This document shows, piece after piece, positions 23,260-35,229 of a stretch of DNA of 64,000 bases. This stretch comes from Gigaspora margarita (lineage: Eukaryota > Glomeromycota > Glomeromycetes > Diversisporales > Gigasporaceae). The notes beneath the pieces were generated by a model, which saw only the letters and a program-made list of their open reading frames with translations, ran no database searches and had not been told where the DNA came from. The DNA lies in contig WTPW01001253.1 of the NCBI GenBank assembly GCA_009809945.1, forward strand, positions 120,449-184,448. Direction: 5' to 3'. The translations under genes were made by a program, and so were the position numbers. Positions within the stretch are counted from its first letter, which is position 1. Each line of letters begins with the position of its first letter.

Positions 23260-23800
23260 TGAGCCTTCTAAGCTTTAAGAATAAAATTTAGATTTTGACT
23301 ACATGATGAAAGATGCATTTTTGAAGAGCAAAGAGAAGTTTAGAGTACCTATTTAGCCTGCAAGAACTGGATTCTATATCCATAGACGCATGGAGGTGCT
23401 CTTTCTTGTCTTTGCAATGGTTATTGAAATTACTGCCTTCGTATTGGCCGTACCGAGACAGCAATTTTACTAATATTACTCTGATTAATGTTCGAACGTG
23501 AAGATATGATTAGTATATTCTCTATGATCTAACATAAAAAACTTGAATGCATCCAGTTTAGCATCGCCTTCGAAGGCGTTCATACCCTTCGCAATATTAA
23601 ATCATCGGTATGTATTTTTTTTGCCTTGGACGGGTTAAACTGTTATCATATGCTAATTTTTATTGTAAAACGATAAATCCCCTCAGTGACGATGAGATTC
23701 AATACAACTTACGGAAATTAAAAACGGACCTTTTTGTAAGTTGGACATTTTTCATCTCATACAGTGGTATAAAATTTAAAGTATATTTATATCTTATTAG

Positions 23801-24785
23801 AATAGTAAAAGTTCGCATGCAACTTATTTACTATCAAATTTGGAAGGAGTTAAAACTTCTGACCTTTCGTGGGACGACCCACTTGCTAGTCGAGTAGTTG
23901 ATGCGAACTCCAAATATGTCAAAGAAATGCCGGATCATGCGCTGAAATCTTTTATGGTATGAATATAATTTATCATAATTTTTTCTTATACTACTACCAT
24001 CTATTTAAACTTAAATGCTTGATAGGAACCGGAAGACAATATGCGAGTTTCAGCCCCAGGTTTCATCCGAGAAAAATGTGATGAGTTTGTATTAAAATTT
24101 GCGGATGATTCTGAAGAAATTTTGCCGGTAAAACTCACACATAACGAATCCTGGAAGGAGTCAGATGAGGTCCTTAATAGGGTTACAACGGGAATTCTCG
24201 ATTTATTGTGAGTTTTGAAGACTTTATAATCCTCATCTATAGTTATAAAAATGCTATGCCTTATTTATCTAATGTCCCTTCGATTTCAGGAACGAAGTTT
24301 GGAAGAACCCAGCTTTTGGATCCGAACTGGCCAGTACACAAAATGAAGGGACTTACGTAACAGATATAATAGTTCCTTCTATTCGAGCTACATTGAGGGG
24401 CTTCCAATCAGAAAGACCAGCTTTATTAGCACATAAGTTATAAGAATAAACAAACTTGCTTGAGAATATATTCACAAATTTTTTTTATTTCAGCGCAGAA
24501 CGGCAAAGCGTTGCCAGTGCGGATAGAAAAGGGAAGTCAAGGACGGGAAAACAGCCGGATATCATGTTTATTGTTAATTATAAGGAAAGGATACATGAAT
24601 TGGCATTTGCCGAATGTTCACGTCTGGTTTGTACCGAAGAAAAAGAAAAAACAGATCAAGTAAAATTGTGGCGAGAAATGAATGATGGGCTATTCTGGTC
24701 TCGCAAAGCGTGCAAGCTAGACAAAGGTGAATTTGGCATTATTGGTACATCCAATAACGGATTTATTTTTCTTTTTCTGTTATAA
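23801..24785 (+). CDS. Spliced nuclease-like gene, 3'-truncated ('ERQSVASADRKG...PDIMF' family)
   Basis: Four exons: 23801-23956, 24026-24207, 24290-24436 and 24494-24785, with introns of 69, 82 and 57 bp (GT...AG; phases 0, 2, 2). Key stretches are SNLEGVKTSDLSWDDPLA, MPDHALKSFM, APGFIREKCDEFVLKF, NEVWKNPAFGSELA, GTYVTDIIVPSIRATLRGF, ERQSVASADRKGKSRTGKQP, DIMFIVNYKERIHELAFAEC and KLWREMNDGLFWSRKACK. The order D...ExS around DIMF and AECSR recalls PD-(D/E)XK nucleases; that is inference. I know the family from Rhizophagus. The usual C-terminal extension after FGIIGT is replaced by a short hydrophobic tail and stop. The first exon's upstream boundary is an apparent acceptor (TTATTAG) at 23800, so the start lies further upstream. 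Confidence 0.7.
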
Positions 24786-25973
24786 CGCGAGTTTGTGTGA
24801 GTCTATTTGACGTATAACAATTGTTATACGACCCTTGTTTACTATGAAAAAGAAAAATAAAAATGTTTATTGGATTTCGAATATTCGGTCTAAAAAAATC
24901 GTGATCGAACTTGTGTCATACGTACCTGTTGTGTTAAAATAAAGCATATATGTTTGCAGATTCATTACTGTATTGCTTATCGTTATTCAAATTAACTGAT
25001 ACCAGATTATATCATGCATAGTGAATTATTTTAAAATTTTCTTCAGAACAAAGTTTAAATATGATATTTCATTTTTGCATCGATCGAAATTTAAATGCTG
25101 TGTTTCATTAACGTCTGAAATAAATAGAAATGTGAAAAAAAGAAGCCTAACTTCTATCCTAATAATGCCGCTACTAAGAAAAAAAATACTTCATAAACCA
25201 AGTGTCCAATCTTTGTAGGGTCAATTTTATTATATTCAAAGATATTAACATGTCCGTCAAAAAGTGCCGAATAATAAAGGTTAATTTTGATGAAAAATTT
25301 CACACGTGTAATTTTACTTCGTTACATTAAACTTGACTATGCTTCGATTGATCGATATATAATTAGGTACTTTAAAGTATTATAAGATAACTATTAAATT
25401 ACTGCGAAGTATCCTAATTGGTACTGTGAATCTTTATCCGTACTTTGAATATTAAGAACTTTATAGTACTTTTTATGGTACTTCAAAGTAACCATAAGGT
25501 ACGCTACAAATCTGGATACGGCAATACATAAATGCAACAGGGAACTGATCCTCTATATCGAATAACCGGTTCGTAAAACGATTCATTTTCGCTTTTTAGG
25601 AAAAGCAAGAGAATTAATCAATTCTATTATCATTCGTAATATAGTATATATCGTATGATACTGTACAATAATGATTTTTCGAATGATAACTGTACGTAAT
25701 TTATCGTCATACAATAAATAATTAATTTTTGCTTATGTATCGTATGATATTTCTGGGGTATGCATACAGTACCGTACACCCCTTGTCTACCTATATTCTA
25801 TAAACAATATAAAAAAAAGTACAGTACGGCTTTTTCTAACGTACAGTACGAAATATATGTATACTCTATGTTGTATGTGCTGTAATAATAAAACCATTAC
25901 ATGTTGTATTGAAAAATGATAAATTCTATGTGTTATGTTTTTACACTAATTCTATTTATATAAACTATAACTC
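24786..25973. other. Intergenic between converging genes
   Basis: Holds a short palindrome (CGTATAACAATTGTTATACG at about 24810-24829), repeated GTACTTT/AAAGTAC words (25365-25505) and CGTATGATA words (25640-25750). No gene supported. Confidence 0.5.
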
Positions 25974-27642
25974 TTATTTAATAAATATATTAGCATTTTC
26001 ACGAATATAGTATTCTATTGATCGCGACTGAAAGGTTATACAATCTCTTGATGGATGGTATGCAAACACATTGGCTTCTAAAACTTCATTGTATTTCTCG
26101 TCCTTAAAATACTCTCTAAATAAATCAGTATCAATCTCTTTAGAATCCAGTAAAACTTTAATTAAACGTTTTCCTGCTTCATGATTTGATTGATTTCGAA
26201 GGAGGTTTGCAGAATCAAATTTTTTCTTGACTTTAGTTAAAATCGACTGTTTAATTACTATAGATAAAGTTAAACAATTAATTCAAAGTATAATTGTGTA
26301 AATTAATTTGATGCAAAATGACGAAACCAATTCTTACCTTCAAAGGATTGTCCAGCAATAAAATCATCTGCCACAGATTTCAATTCTACAATACGACCAC
26401 CAACCAATTTATATAATTTTTTTGCTTCCACCTCATTGATATTGCGTTTTTTAGTCAGATATTCCATTGATTCTTCTTCGCTAAGATCTCCAATTTCAAT
26501 TACTGGCTGTTTTGCTCGGGACCAAGCACTGCGTTCTAAAAATAAAAATATTAATCTGTAATTATGTTATTTTTAAAATGCATTAAAAAATTGCAAATCT
26601 TACGCTCCATTCTCCCGGGAACTGAACCTTCACTGGTAACAAACACAACAACATATTCCCTTTTATCGGCACCCTTTTTGGCTCCATCCTGAAGGGTGTC
26701 AAGAATTTCTAAATACTTGGGAATCAATAGACTAATACTATCATAAATAATAACAGGAGGTCTGTCATGTTTTTTTTATATAATGTAGAAGTACGCTTAA
26801 AAGCTTCTAATACCCTTTCCCATTTCTCCAGCCTTGGTTTTTCTATAAAAGAAAAATTAGGATCAAAAGCTTTTGTTATCAAAAATAATGCCAAAACCAT
26901 TTAACCTACCAGGAATAATACCCAATATTTTATTTATTAATTGTGCCGTAAAGGAGATATGTTCCTCAAATGTAAAGTTAAGGACTTGTCCCAATGCCAT
27001 ACCAAATTTTTCGATTGTTGGATTTTCAGGAACATCAAAATATATTACACCCTTCCCAACTTCTTTTGATGCAATCTTTGTCAATGTTGTTTTTCCAGCC
27101 CCATGTTCACCACAGATCATGTAATAATTTGATACATTTTTATTTGGATTGAAAATTCTTTTGAGATGTTCCACAACTAAAGGTCGTTTAACGAGCTCCT
27201 CGTTCGCAACAGCAGCTTCGGGTTTAGTGCCCTTTTCCAATGTTTTAAGGATGAGATGTTCATTATTTCTGCTCCAATACCAAGCGAATGAAAGATCTAA
27301 TGACAAAAGGCCAACGAGACCAGCTACAATTATTTTGGCAAGTATAGCAGTCTATAAATAACAAAAATGTGCTGAGAACTTGAACCGAATAAAGAACAAC
27401 AAGCAGCAATCATCTCATACTGGAAGCCGTTTTGCAGTGTCTTTTGTGAATTTATATGAAATAGACTCTTCAGATGTGTGGTGGGAAGATGAAGAATTTG
27501 CATATGGCAATGATTGAAGTAAGTCGGGCCTGGCATTTCTCAATGTAAAATTTGGAGACTGAAGGAGTAGTACTCGATGGTTAACGAAATGAGATGGAAA
27601 AATGTTCTTACAAACGATGCGAGCGATTTTAGAGGAAACCAT
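25974..27642 (-). CDS. Five-exon P-loop ATPase with predicted mitochondrial presequence and one TM segment
   Basis: Exons on the minus strand: 27421-27642, 26910-27351, 26604-26842, 26338-26535, 25974-26257. Introns are 69, 67, 68 and 80 bp. Exon 1 (MVSSKIARIVCKNIFPSHFV) is basic and lacks acids, as in a mitochondrial presequence. Exon 2 opens with a hydrophobic stretch (ILAKIIVAGLVGLLSLDLSF), then YYMICGEHGAGKTTLTKIAS (Walker A), GKGVIYFDVPENP and FEEHISFTAQLINKIL. Exon 3 has VIIYDSIS (Walker B) and YVVVFVTSEGSVPGRM (sensor-like). Exon 4 has RSAWSRAKQP and LVGGRIVELKSVADDF. The last exon ends at TAA 25974-25976. Total about 461 aa. An A8 run at 26770-26777 is one base short of frame. STAND/AAA-like ATPase, probable inner-membrane role (inference). 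Confidence 0.8.
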
Positions 27643-29864
27643 TTTTCATGACTTTTTTTAGAAATAAGAATGCTATTAGCATGATCTTATTCTTATGGTA
27701 TTCGAAATATTATCAGTCACACGATTTGTCACGCAGATCACTAGGGTAAAATTTTTAGGAAAAAACTATTACGTGTATGTACACGGGTACTAATTAATTG
27801 ATTTGCAAATCCGCGTAATATATAAATTATAGACCAAAATTAAACCCGATTTAAGGTTAGAGTTGGTGTGAGCTTTGGGATTGGAAGGGTTATAGTTTAT
27901 AATAAAATTTTGCAAGGAATATTTTTTGTTAGATGGTTTCATAAGCAAAGTTTTATCATATGTACCCGTGTTTATACACTAGGAAAACACATGCTGTTAA
28001 AGTCCGGAGCTAAAAATTATAATATTTAATTATAAACCGCCATTTATAATACTCAGGGACGATTATTTTTAAAAAGAAAATCATCGTCCCTGATAATAAT
28101 GAAAAAAATAATCACTGTATAATGTTTTACGTCTTCCATATTGTCGGGCTGATCCGTGTTGATCTGTTTATATGTTTTGAAATGCTGATTGGCTCAATAT
28201 CACGTGAGCGGGACCCATATGGGCCTATTTTTAATAGTAAATTGCAACGGTAGGCTTTTTTTAATCGCCATTTTCAGGGGGTTCTTAAAAGGAAACCGCA
28301 CTCACAAGACTAGATACAATTTTGCTGTTAATAAGATAATGCATTCGTTAAGTGGAAGTCTAAATTTGAAATAATCATCTGTGAAGTTAGAATTCATTTC
28401 CCGGTCAGTCAGTCATGCACATAATAAAATCCGCAGATTCCTAAAAATTTTTTGCTTGCGGATTAACTTTCAATCTGCGTTCCGCAGATTCCGCATATAG
28501 ATTTTAAAAACTGACTGTAATACGCATGTGAACAAACATTAATTTAAAATTTGTAAATTATAAAATAATCTTTGCTCTTCGGTTAAGCATAATCGGCCAA
28601 ATATAGAGTCATCCTCAAAGGTTTGCAATATATTCTGGTCGATTTCAATATTGAAATAAAAGGATCATTCATTATTTTTGGGATATCTTAACCAGATTAA
28701 AATATTTGACCATTTAACTGAAATGAAGTGATGTCCAGGCTTTCGAATAATTAAAGTATCGAGATAATTTTGTAATAAACTCTTGGGTGTTCTGTGAAAA
28801 GTTAATTACATTCCCTTGATACCCAAGTTGCCCACCTTGAAACTTGTAAACAGGAAATATAAGAAGAGCCTGTGCAATAAGCATTTATTCAACTTGGTTG
28901 AGTTGAAGAAGTTCACTAGGAATTTCTCCTATCATACAATAAAAATTTTAAATTCTAAATTATATATATATATTTTTTTATTGATATATATATCCCTTTT
29001 TTCTTTTCTTTTTTTTTTTTTATGCATAATACATGTTTTTTTTTTTACATACCGGATTCCATATCATTTCCGTTTGAACACCTTTTGGTATTAATTTTTC
29101 TTGTAGTATATAATCCTCATTATGCACTAATACGATTGTAGGGAAAGTTTCTTTACAAATAGGACAGAAATTGTAGAAACTGCATTGCTAAATTCTTCAG
29201 AAACCTTGTCGTAATTAGAAAGCTGGCATGCAAGTGGCAGCGGCAAGCTATTTTGACCTCTAAAGCAAAAAAAAAAATTAAATGCAAATAGCCGATATTT
29301 AATAATTTGTTGAAATTATAAATTAACATTATGTTCATCGTTTGGATTTTTATTTTCTTTTTCGACAATATTATTTTAAAGTTTGCGCCAATCTTGACTT
29401 TTTTAATTGACTCATCATTTCGGTAACTTCTAGTATCATAGCAACCAATCCCTTCCTTCTAACTTCATTTCTTGCAACCCCTTGTTCAAGGTATAAATTC
29501 TTTTATGTTCTTTTGATACACTTATTTACATTACGTTATCATATTTATTACGGTAATCGCCTTTTTTTTTTTATCATATTTTTATTTATCATATTTATTA
29601 CACTCTTATTTATTATATTTGTTACATTAACTGTTAATACAGTAATCTAATTTATTTATCATAAATTGTTTTGATGGTCGAAATTCCGATTAAATTTTAC
29701 AGGAGATACGATTGTTCATCAAAATTTATCTAATTACATAGGCAGGAGCCCTAGTATAATAGGTGATCGACTAAAGCGGAACGAGGTTTGGGTTACCTTT
29801 TTGATGTATTTATGGTTAGAGTTATAAATATCAAGAATGTAATTTATGCAGTATATAGATCATA
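27643..29864. other. Intergenic upstream of the ATPase gene
   Basis: No gene supported. Contains a 10-bp-arm hairpin CAGGGACGAT (28054-28063 / 28083-28092) and GCGGATT/AATCCGC words around 28425-28500 that may be MITE remains. The 28816-29094 open frame has no ATG-supported coding signal and runs into T tracts. Confidence 0.4.
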
Positions 29865-31249
29865 TGGTGCATGTAGCCTAGGGTGTCCAGGATTATGCGA
29901 TGCGATATTATGCGCATAATTTGCTATTTTTTCGCATCGCATATGCTTCGCATAATCAAGCAAAAAAAAGCATAAATCACGTGAATAAAATCTGATTGGT
30001 TGTTGGGAATATGGTAACTTTGTTTGACAAGCTTTAAATTTGTAATTTGGGTGATAGAGTGGTGACAAAATGTAGGTCCCGAAAAGTTCCGATGTAGAAA
30101 ATGAAAGGACTTAAATTACGAGCATAGTCGAGGTAAAATTTTTGATAAATGTCCGAGAAATTCCGATAAAGCAGAAAAAAAAATTAATTACATATAATAA
30201 AAATCGCATAATTTGGTCGCATAATCTTAAATTTATTTCGCATCCATCGCATAATCAACCTCAGTTCGCCCGCATAATTTACCTCATCGCATCGCATAAT
30301 CCTGGACACCCTAAATGTAGCCTAGAACCAGAGTCACATGACCTAAATCTATATATAATTTAAAATTGGTTATAATTAATAAATATATATACATATGTAA
30401 AAAAATCTTTCTGTAAATTAATACTATAGAACCAGTACTATAATATTACAGAAAGATTTTTAAGTTAAACATATTAGTTTCAATTTTATTTACTTTTAAA
30501 TATAAAGCAATTTGATATCTGTACCAAAATTTGGCCACTATATTTAATATAATAATTTGCCAAATTTGGCCACTATATTTAATAGTAACTTGTCAAACAT
30601 GTATGCACATTACAATAAATTGCACCTCTAGTCCTCTAGTTTCTAGTTACCCACATATAATCATTTGAATTAAAGCTGATATTTGGTATTACTTGATATT
30701 ACTTGATAGTCCTAATAAATTAATTTTGGAAATTTTAGGAAACCCATGCTCGTCTTTTGTGTTCAATGACTTTCTGCTCGGAAATATTCGGGTACCATAT
30801 GTGATCGTCTTTGACCCAGAAATAAGCTACCCTACAATCGACAATAGTCGCTACATAGTAAAGTCCAAATTCTACTATGTTAAATGATTATAATCGCTTA
30901 AGTAAACTTATTTGGAAGATCAAAATACACATATCTGAAAATTTCATATAAATCGGAGAACTTTTTATTATTTGACTTTTAATTTTTACGTTCGACGAAA
31001 AAAATTAAAATTTGTTAAAAAAATTATTCGCCGAACGTAAAAATTAAAAGTTAAATAATAAAAACTTCTCCAATTTGTATGAAAATTTCGGAGAATATGT
31101 ATTTTTATCTTCTGAACATATTTAGTTAAGCGCTTATAATCGATTTACATAGTAAAATTTAGACTTTACTATGTAGCGACTACTTGCGAATTTTCCTAGT
31201 TTGTATATTGGATATTTTCGGAAATGCATGCTCGTATGTACATGCACCA
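29865..31249. mobile_element. TA-flanked TIR element with central palindrome, copy 2, carrying a nested MITE
   Basis: Ends TGGTGCATGTAGCCTA and (inverted) TGGTGCATGTACATACGAG, with TA at 29863-29864 and 31250-31251. It aligns with 14890-15878, including the central palindrome (about 30846-31185). A 434-bp MITE (29881-30314) is inserted near the left end; without it the element would be about 941 bp. The copy at 14890 supplies the related unoccupied site. No transposase. Confidence 0.82.
29881..30314. mobile_element. MITE, CGCATAAT family, nested
   Basis: Perfect 26-bp TIR starting GGGTGTCCAGGATTATGCGA. The host sequence ATGTAGCCTA is duplicated at 29871-29880 and 30315-30324, and occurs once at the same place in the related element at 14890. 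The duplication is therefore about 10 bp (last bases ambiguous), compatible with a MULE-type or similar insertion. The ends repeat the word CGCATAAT. No coding capacity. Confidence 0.85.
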
Positions 31250-31269
31250 TATATTGAATTAACACCGCT

Positions 31270-31740
31270 TTAGCCTATTAGAGCCAATATAAACTTACTA
31301 GGGTTACCTCCTGTCATGTTACTAAGCAAAAAAGCTCCTCTCACGATTTTATCCTAATCCCCCAAAATCCTAACCCTAATTTTAACAATTTTTATAATAG
31401 TCAGTACTATAGGGTACATGTGGCCATAGGCTGAATAATTCTATAATAAATTTAAATTTTTTATACCTTTTTTTTAAAGAAGATAGAAATAAAAAAAATT
31501 TGGGGTTTACAAATATAAAATAGTTATATACAGTACTATAATTATTATATATATTAATAACATTTGTATATAAAATATTATTTGATAATTATGTGGACAA
31601 GCTATTTACTAAGTTATTTAGAATTGGTTTTTTCATATAATTTGTTAATTTATATTAAAATTACAATTGCAATTCTATTTATAAATACTGTATATATATT
31701 TGCTATTGCATAATTATTATTATTTTTTTTAAGCGATCTC
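31270..31740. repeat. Dispersed repeat shared with 37930-38690
   Basis: The stretch with AGCCTATTAG, CTAAGCAAAAAAGC, CCTAATCCCC and GGGTACATGTGGCCATAGGC aligns with 37930-38117 and continues in 38415-38690. The copy here lacks the MITE found at 38118-38414, so it gives the unoccupied site. Confidence 0.75.
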
Positions 31741-32487
31741 TGTTTTGTAGTTTTTATTAATTAAATTATTATAATAATATTACAAATAGGGAGGATTCGC
31801 ACCATGGATTGTTGCTATTCGCATCATGGTGACTAACATTATGAAAATCCACTTACCCTAATTCTAACTAATTCTGATCATAATCTACGTACCATGCGAA
31901 TAGCAAATATCCACGGTGCAAATAGCGATAGCAGTTCCCTACAAATTTATTATAACACTTGATTAAACTATGATATACTACAACGTGCAGTAATAATGTT
32001 TATAAGATTTGCAAGGGACAGGATTAAATAATAGATTTGAAACTATCTAATACATATTTAAAAAATTTGTTAAGAAATTATAAATTATTTTTTTTAATTA
32101 AAAAAAAAACTTTAAATTTGTACATTTTTTGATATATACACAACTCAAATTTTTTTATTTTATAATTTAAATATAAATTTTACCAAAGTATAAATTCTTA
32201 AATATTATTAAAAAAATTTTTATTTAAATACATAAATTTTTTTAAAAAAACAATTAGAAGCATTTTTATAGTTAAATTCAGAACAAATTTGGTCTGGAAT
32301 TGAAACGGTTTAAGAGATAATAATAGAATAATGATAACGATAGATAAAATGTTACCTTGGTGTCTGAATTGTGCTCGTTTAAATTCAAGTTGACATATTC
32401 TATAAAGAAAAATTTAGATAATTGTTTGGTAAAATAAACATATTCTTATATTTTGCTGCTTATTACACTTAATTTTTGCTCACCATA

Positions 32488-32670
32488 ATGGACTATTGCA
32501 AAAGATTATTGCCAACTCAGTGTTCACCCGACACGTTTATGAGCCGGTACTGCAAACAAAGAGCCGTGGTAATAAGCCAAGGTTTTCACTTTGATAAGGC
32601 ACAGCAAATACCTTTTCCGGTACAGGTAGGCAATAAACGAGTGGCAACAACCTTTCATTTTCGTACATAA
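32488..32670 (+). CDS. 60-codon ORF conserved in segmental copies A and B
   Basis: ATG 32488 to TAA: MDYCKRLLPTQCSPDTFMSR, then YCKQRAVVISQGFHFDKAQQ and IPFPVQVGNKRVATTFHFRT. The partner at 46307-46489 is open over the same length with three amino-acid differences. The substitution pattern does not show strong purifying selection, so it may be a fragment of a formerly larger gene. No family recognised. Confidence 0.4.
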   Translation: MDYCKRLLPTQCSPDTFMSRYCKQRAVVISQGFHFDKAQQIPFPVQVGNKRVATTFHFRT

Positions 32671-33465
32671 TACTGACCTTTAATCCTCTAATATTTCGTA
32701 ACATTCACACGGTTAAATATTTGACGGTGAATTTGTAGTGACAGGATCAGGGGATTTGCTGAAATTCTCTTTGCTGCGTGGCATTCTTTTACGTTATTCC
32801 ATGGGTACGGTGCGGCTAAAAATTGTGTACTGGATAAAGTTTTGAGGACCAGATTTTTAATTTTTATTTATTCAAATAAAAAATACATTTTATATACAAA
32901 TGGCAATAAAACTTCGTTATCATTTTACTTCATTAATAATTTGATCTTCGGTGATGAAAATCGCGATGGTTTTCTAATATTAGACATCTTGAAAATTTGC
33001 AATATCTGGTGATGATCTTGGTGGTTGTATTGGTAATAGTTCTGCCAATGCTTTTGATGATGGTTTTGACGATACTTCTAAGATGAAGTGGTTGGTAATG
33101 CTGTAATGGTCCTGACGATTTTTCTAATAATTTTTGGCATAACCCGAAAAAATGATCAACTTTCATAAGAAATATCAATATCGTCAAAATCGACATTAAC
33201 ATATTCCCAATTTTTGATTATCGTTTAAATTATTGTAGGCTCGAATTTCTTTGTAACTATGGTACTTAAAAATTTCATTAGTAGAATTTATATTACGCAT
33301 TATATATTAATTAAACAAGCTACACATAATAAAATAATATAAACTTATATTCTTTCTTCTTATATGTGTATATTGTTGTTCATATGTCATCTAACGAGAT
33401 CGCTAAAAATTTAACACCAATCTTTTGAATATTAACTATTAAAAGGAATCCATTCGATAACAGAT

Positions 33466-33610
33466 AAGATCTTCATATCTTGTAGCTTTAAGTTGAAATT
33501 CTTTGATACAATCATCGACCTCCTTATTTTTATTTATCCATCCTTGTGATTTTTTTTAGGGTCATATGTTCGACATCAAGCTAGCGACGTGTTATGTTGA
33601 TTGCAGTTTT
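33466..33610 (-). pseudogene. Relic of a kinase-family N-terminal segment (copy A)
   Basis: Minus strand reads NLQNCNQHNTSLA, a stop, then after frame disturbance KEVDDCIKEFQLKATRYEDL. This corresponds to the zinc-ribbon-like NTSxAWCQxCDP ... DDCIKEFQLKAT segment that, to my knowledge, precedes many kinase domains in Rhizophagus. No kinase domain follows. The family assignment is from memory. Confidence 0.5.
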
Positions 33611-34465
33611 GCAGATTTTCTATAAATACTATATTTCCATCTTCTGGAATTTCCAAAGCTTTCAATCGTTGAATCACTATACATCGTAAAGAAGGATTAC
33701 AGAATATCTTGAATAGGTTTAAAACAACAATCAGTATGGTTTGGAAGAATAGAAATCTTTCGTGCAAACAACATAACGTCATTAAAGTTGATTCTTTCAC
33801 ATCTGTCACTGTTACAATTTTTTCAATACCCTTTCGTAATCTATAGTTTCACTAAACCTGTCGACTAAACGTAACCACTTTTTTTGGTACACTTGTCAGT
33901 GTTCTCTACACGCGAGATTTGTCGCAGTTCAAGAGCTTCTTCTTTAGCGGAAGTATTGGTGAGTTTTTTCTTTTACTGAGTTTAAATTTATATAAAAAGA
34001 AAATTATTTGATTACGCGATTTCGCGGATTGTTACGTTGGATAAACTAGTTATCTGTTATTTAATGAATATAGCAATAGTAAACTATATATTTAATCATT
34101 ATTTATTTTATGCCTTTTTTCGTTAAATCGAGATTATTTGTAAAACATGTCAATAAATGTGTATAAACGTCATAATAATGCTTTAAATTGGACTATTCTG
34201 CTTTAGGTTAGCCCCCAAAAAACCCCATTATAGACTTCAAAGAATTTCTATTTGCAAACTAGCCATTTTTAGAATTTTTTTAATTCAAAAATGCACCCTA
34301 AATCATCATATATTGCGTAAAAAAAACAGCAAAATCGTGATTGAATCACGAATTTCATATCGGCTTATTTTAACAAACCTATTAAAAATTGCAAAATCTT
34401 GACAGTAAATAATTTTTGGCCCATTGGTCTGTTTTGAGTGATTTACCATCAAAATATTCTTCTCA

Positions 34466-34625
34466 ATGAGATGATTCTAATGAGCCAAAAAGCATTAAAA
34501 TCCAATCATGAAATCCCGAGATCGTTTACATCGGGTAAAGTAGGATAGATTAAATCCTATCCTATTTTAACCGATGTAAACTGTCAATTTTTGGCTCATT
34601 AGAATTGTCTTATTGAAATGAAGAT
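34466..34625. repeat. Foldback with TCATTAGAATTGTC-type arms
   Basis: AGATGATTCTAATGAGCCAA at left pairs with TTGGCTCATTAGAATTGTCT at right, and GTTTACATCGG pairs with CCGATGTAAAC inside. Present in both segmental copies (also about 48356-48515). Confidence 0.65.
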
Positions 34626-35080
34626 TTTGCAATTCTTTTAATAGTATAATAATTTTTATTAGAAGAGTGAAGATATTTTATCAAAATCAGCCGATATGTA
34701 AAGAAGTACTTTTTTTTTATTGGCATATAGTAAATATAATGCTCGGAGATTATCAAATTACTTTAACTGTTAATAGCTTAGCTCACATAATTATCCGAAA
34801 GTTATATAAAAGCAAGTAAGTCACAAGATCATTTACGAGTAAAATAACTTTTTTTCTATTCATTGAATGTTGAAATTGAATGTATTGTTTATAGATTTAA
34901 AATAAAAAAAGAGGCCTATACCTTATGAAACATAGGGGAAAGTTGTCTATTAATCTAAATAAACAAATGTCCTTTCCCGCAGAATTTCCTCCATATACCG
35001 GAGCCACTATACATGTCCCTTTTTTTTTAAAGTGACTTTATATAGATTATTTGTGATAGATGTGTAAATTTAAGCTACCA

Positions 35081-35229
35081 TACCATTCCGAAATTAAGCA
35101 CAACCCTCTACCCCAATTTTTTAATCTCAGGTTAGCAGAAATTGTAATGAATCTTTGGTAAAATTATTCCCGCTAATCTGAGATTAAAAAAATTGGGGTA
35201 GAGGGGTGATTCTTAATTTCGGAATGGTA
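35081..35229. mobile_element. Foldback MITE, CCCTCTACCCCAATTTTTTA family, copy 1
   Basis: 149 bp with ~58-bp inverted arms beginning TACCATTCCGAAATTAAGCA and containing CCCTCTACCCCAATTTTTTA. At the matching place in segmental copy B only 27 bp remain (48852-48878). Relatives are at 55975-56096 and 57345-57499. Confidence 0.8.

Noticed and set aside
24460..24663. Overlapping + frame to the nuclease-like gene
   Set aside because: Out-of-frame shadow of exon 4.
28403..28516. Possible TIR element with CAGTCAGT/ACTGACTG ends and GCGGATT words
   Set aside because: Ends match only loosely and no target duplication was found.
28816..29094. 92-codon frame MIPKLPTLKLVNRKYKK...
   Set aside because: Starts at TTG and runs into A/T and T tracts; no supporting motif.
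32933..33202. Minus-strand 89-codon frame (and its counterpart 46782-47036)
   Set aside because: Another frame of the same stretch is equally protein-like (SSKPSSKALAELLPIQPP); the correct frame cannot be chosen, so no gene is called.
33576..33809. Minus-strand 77-codon frame
   Set aside because: Mostly a shadow; only its end (NCNQHNTSLA) matches the kinase-family relic annotated at 33466-33610.
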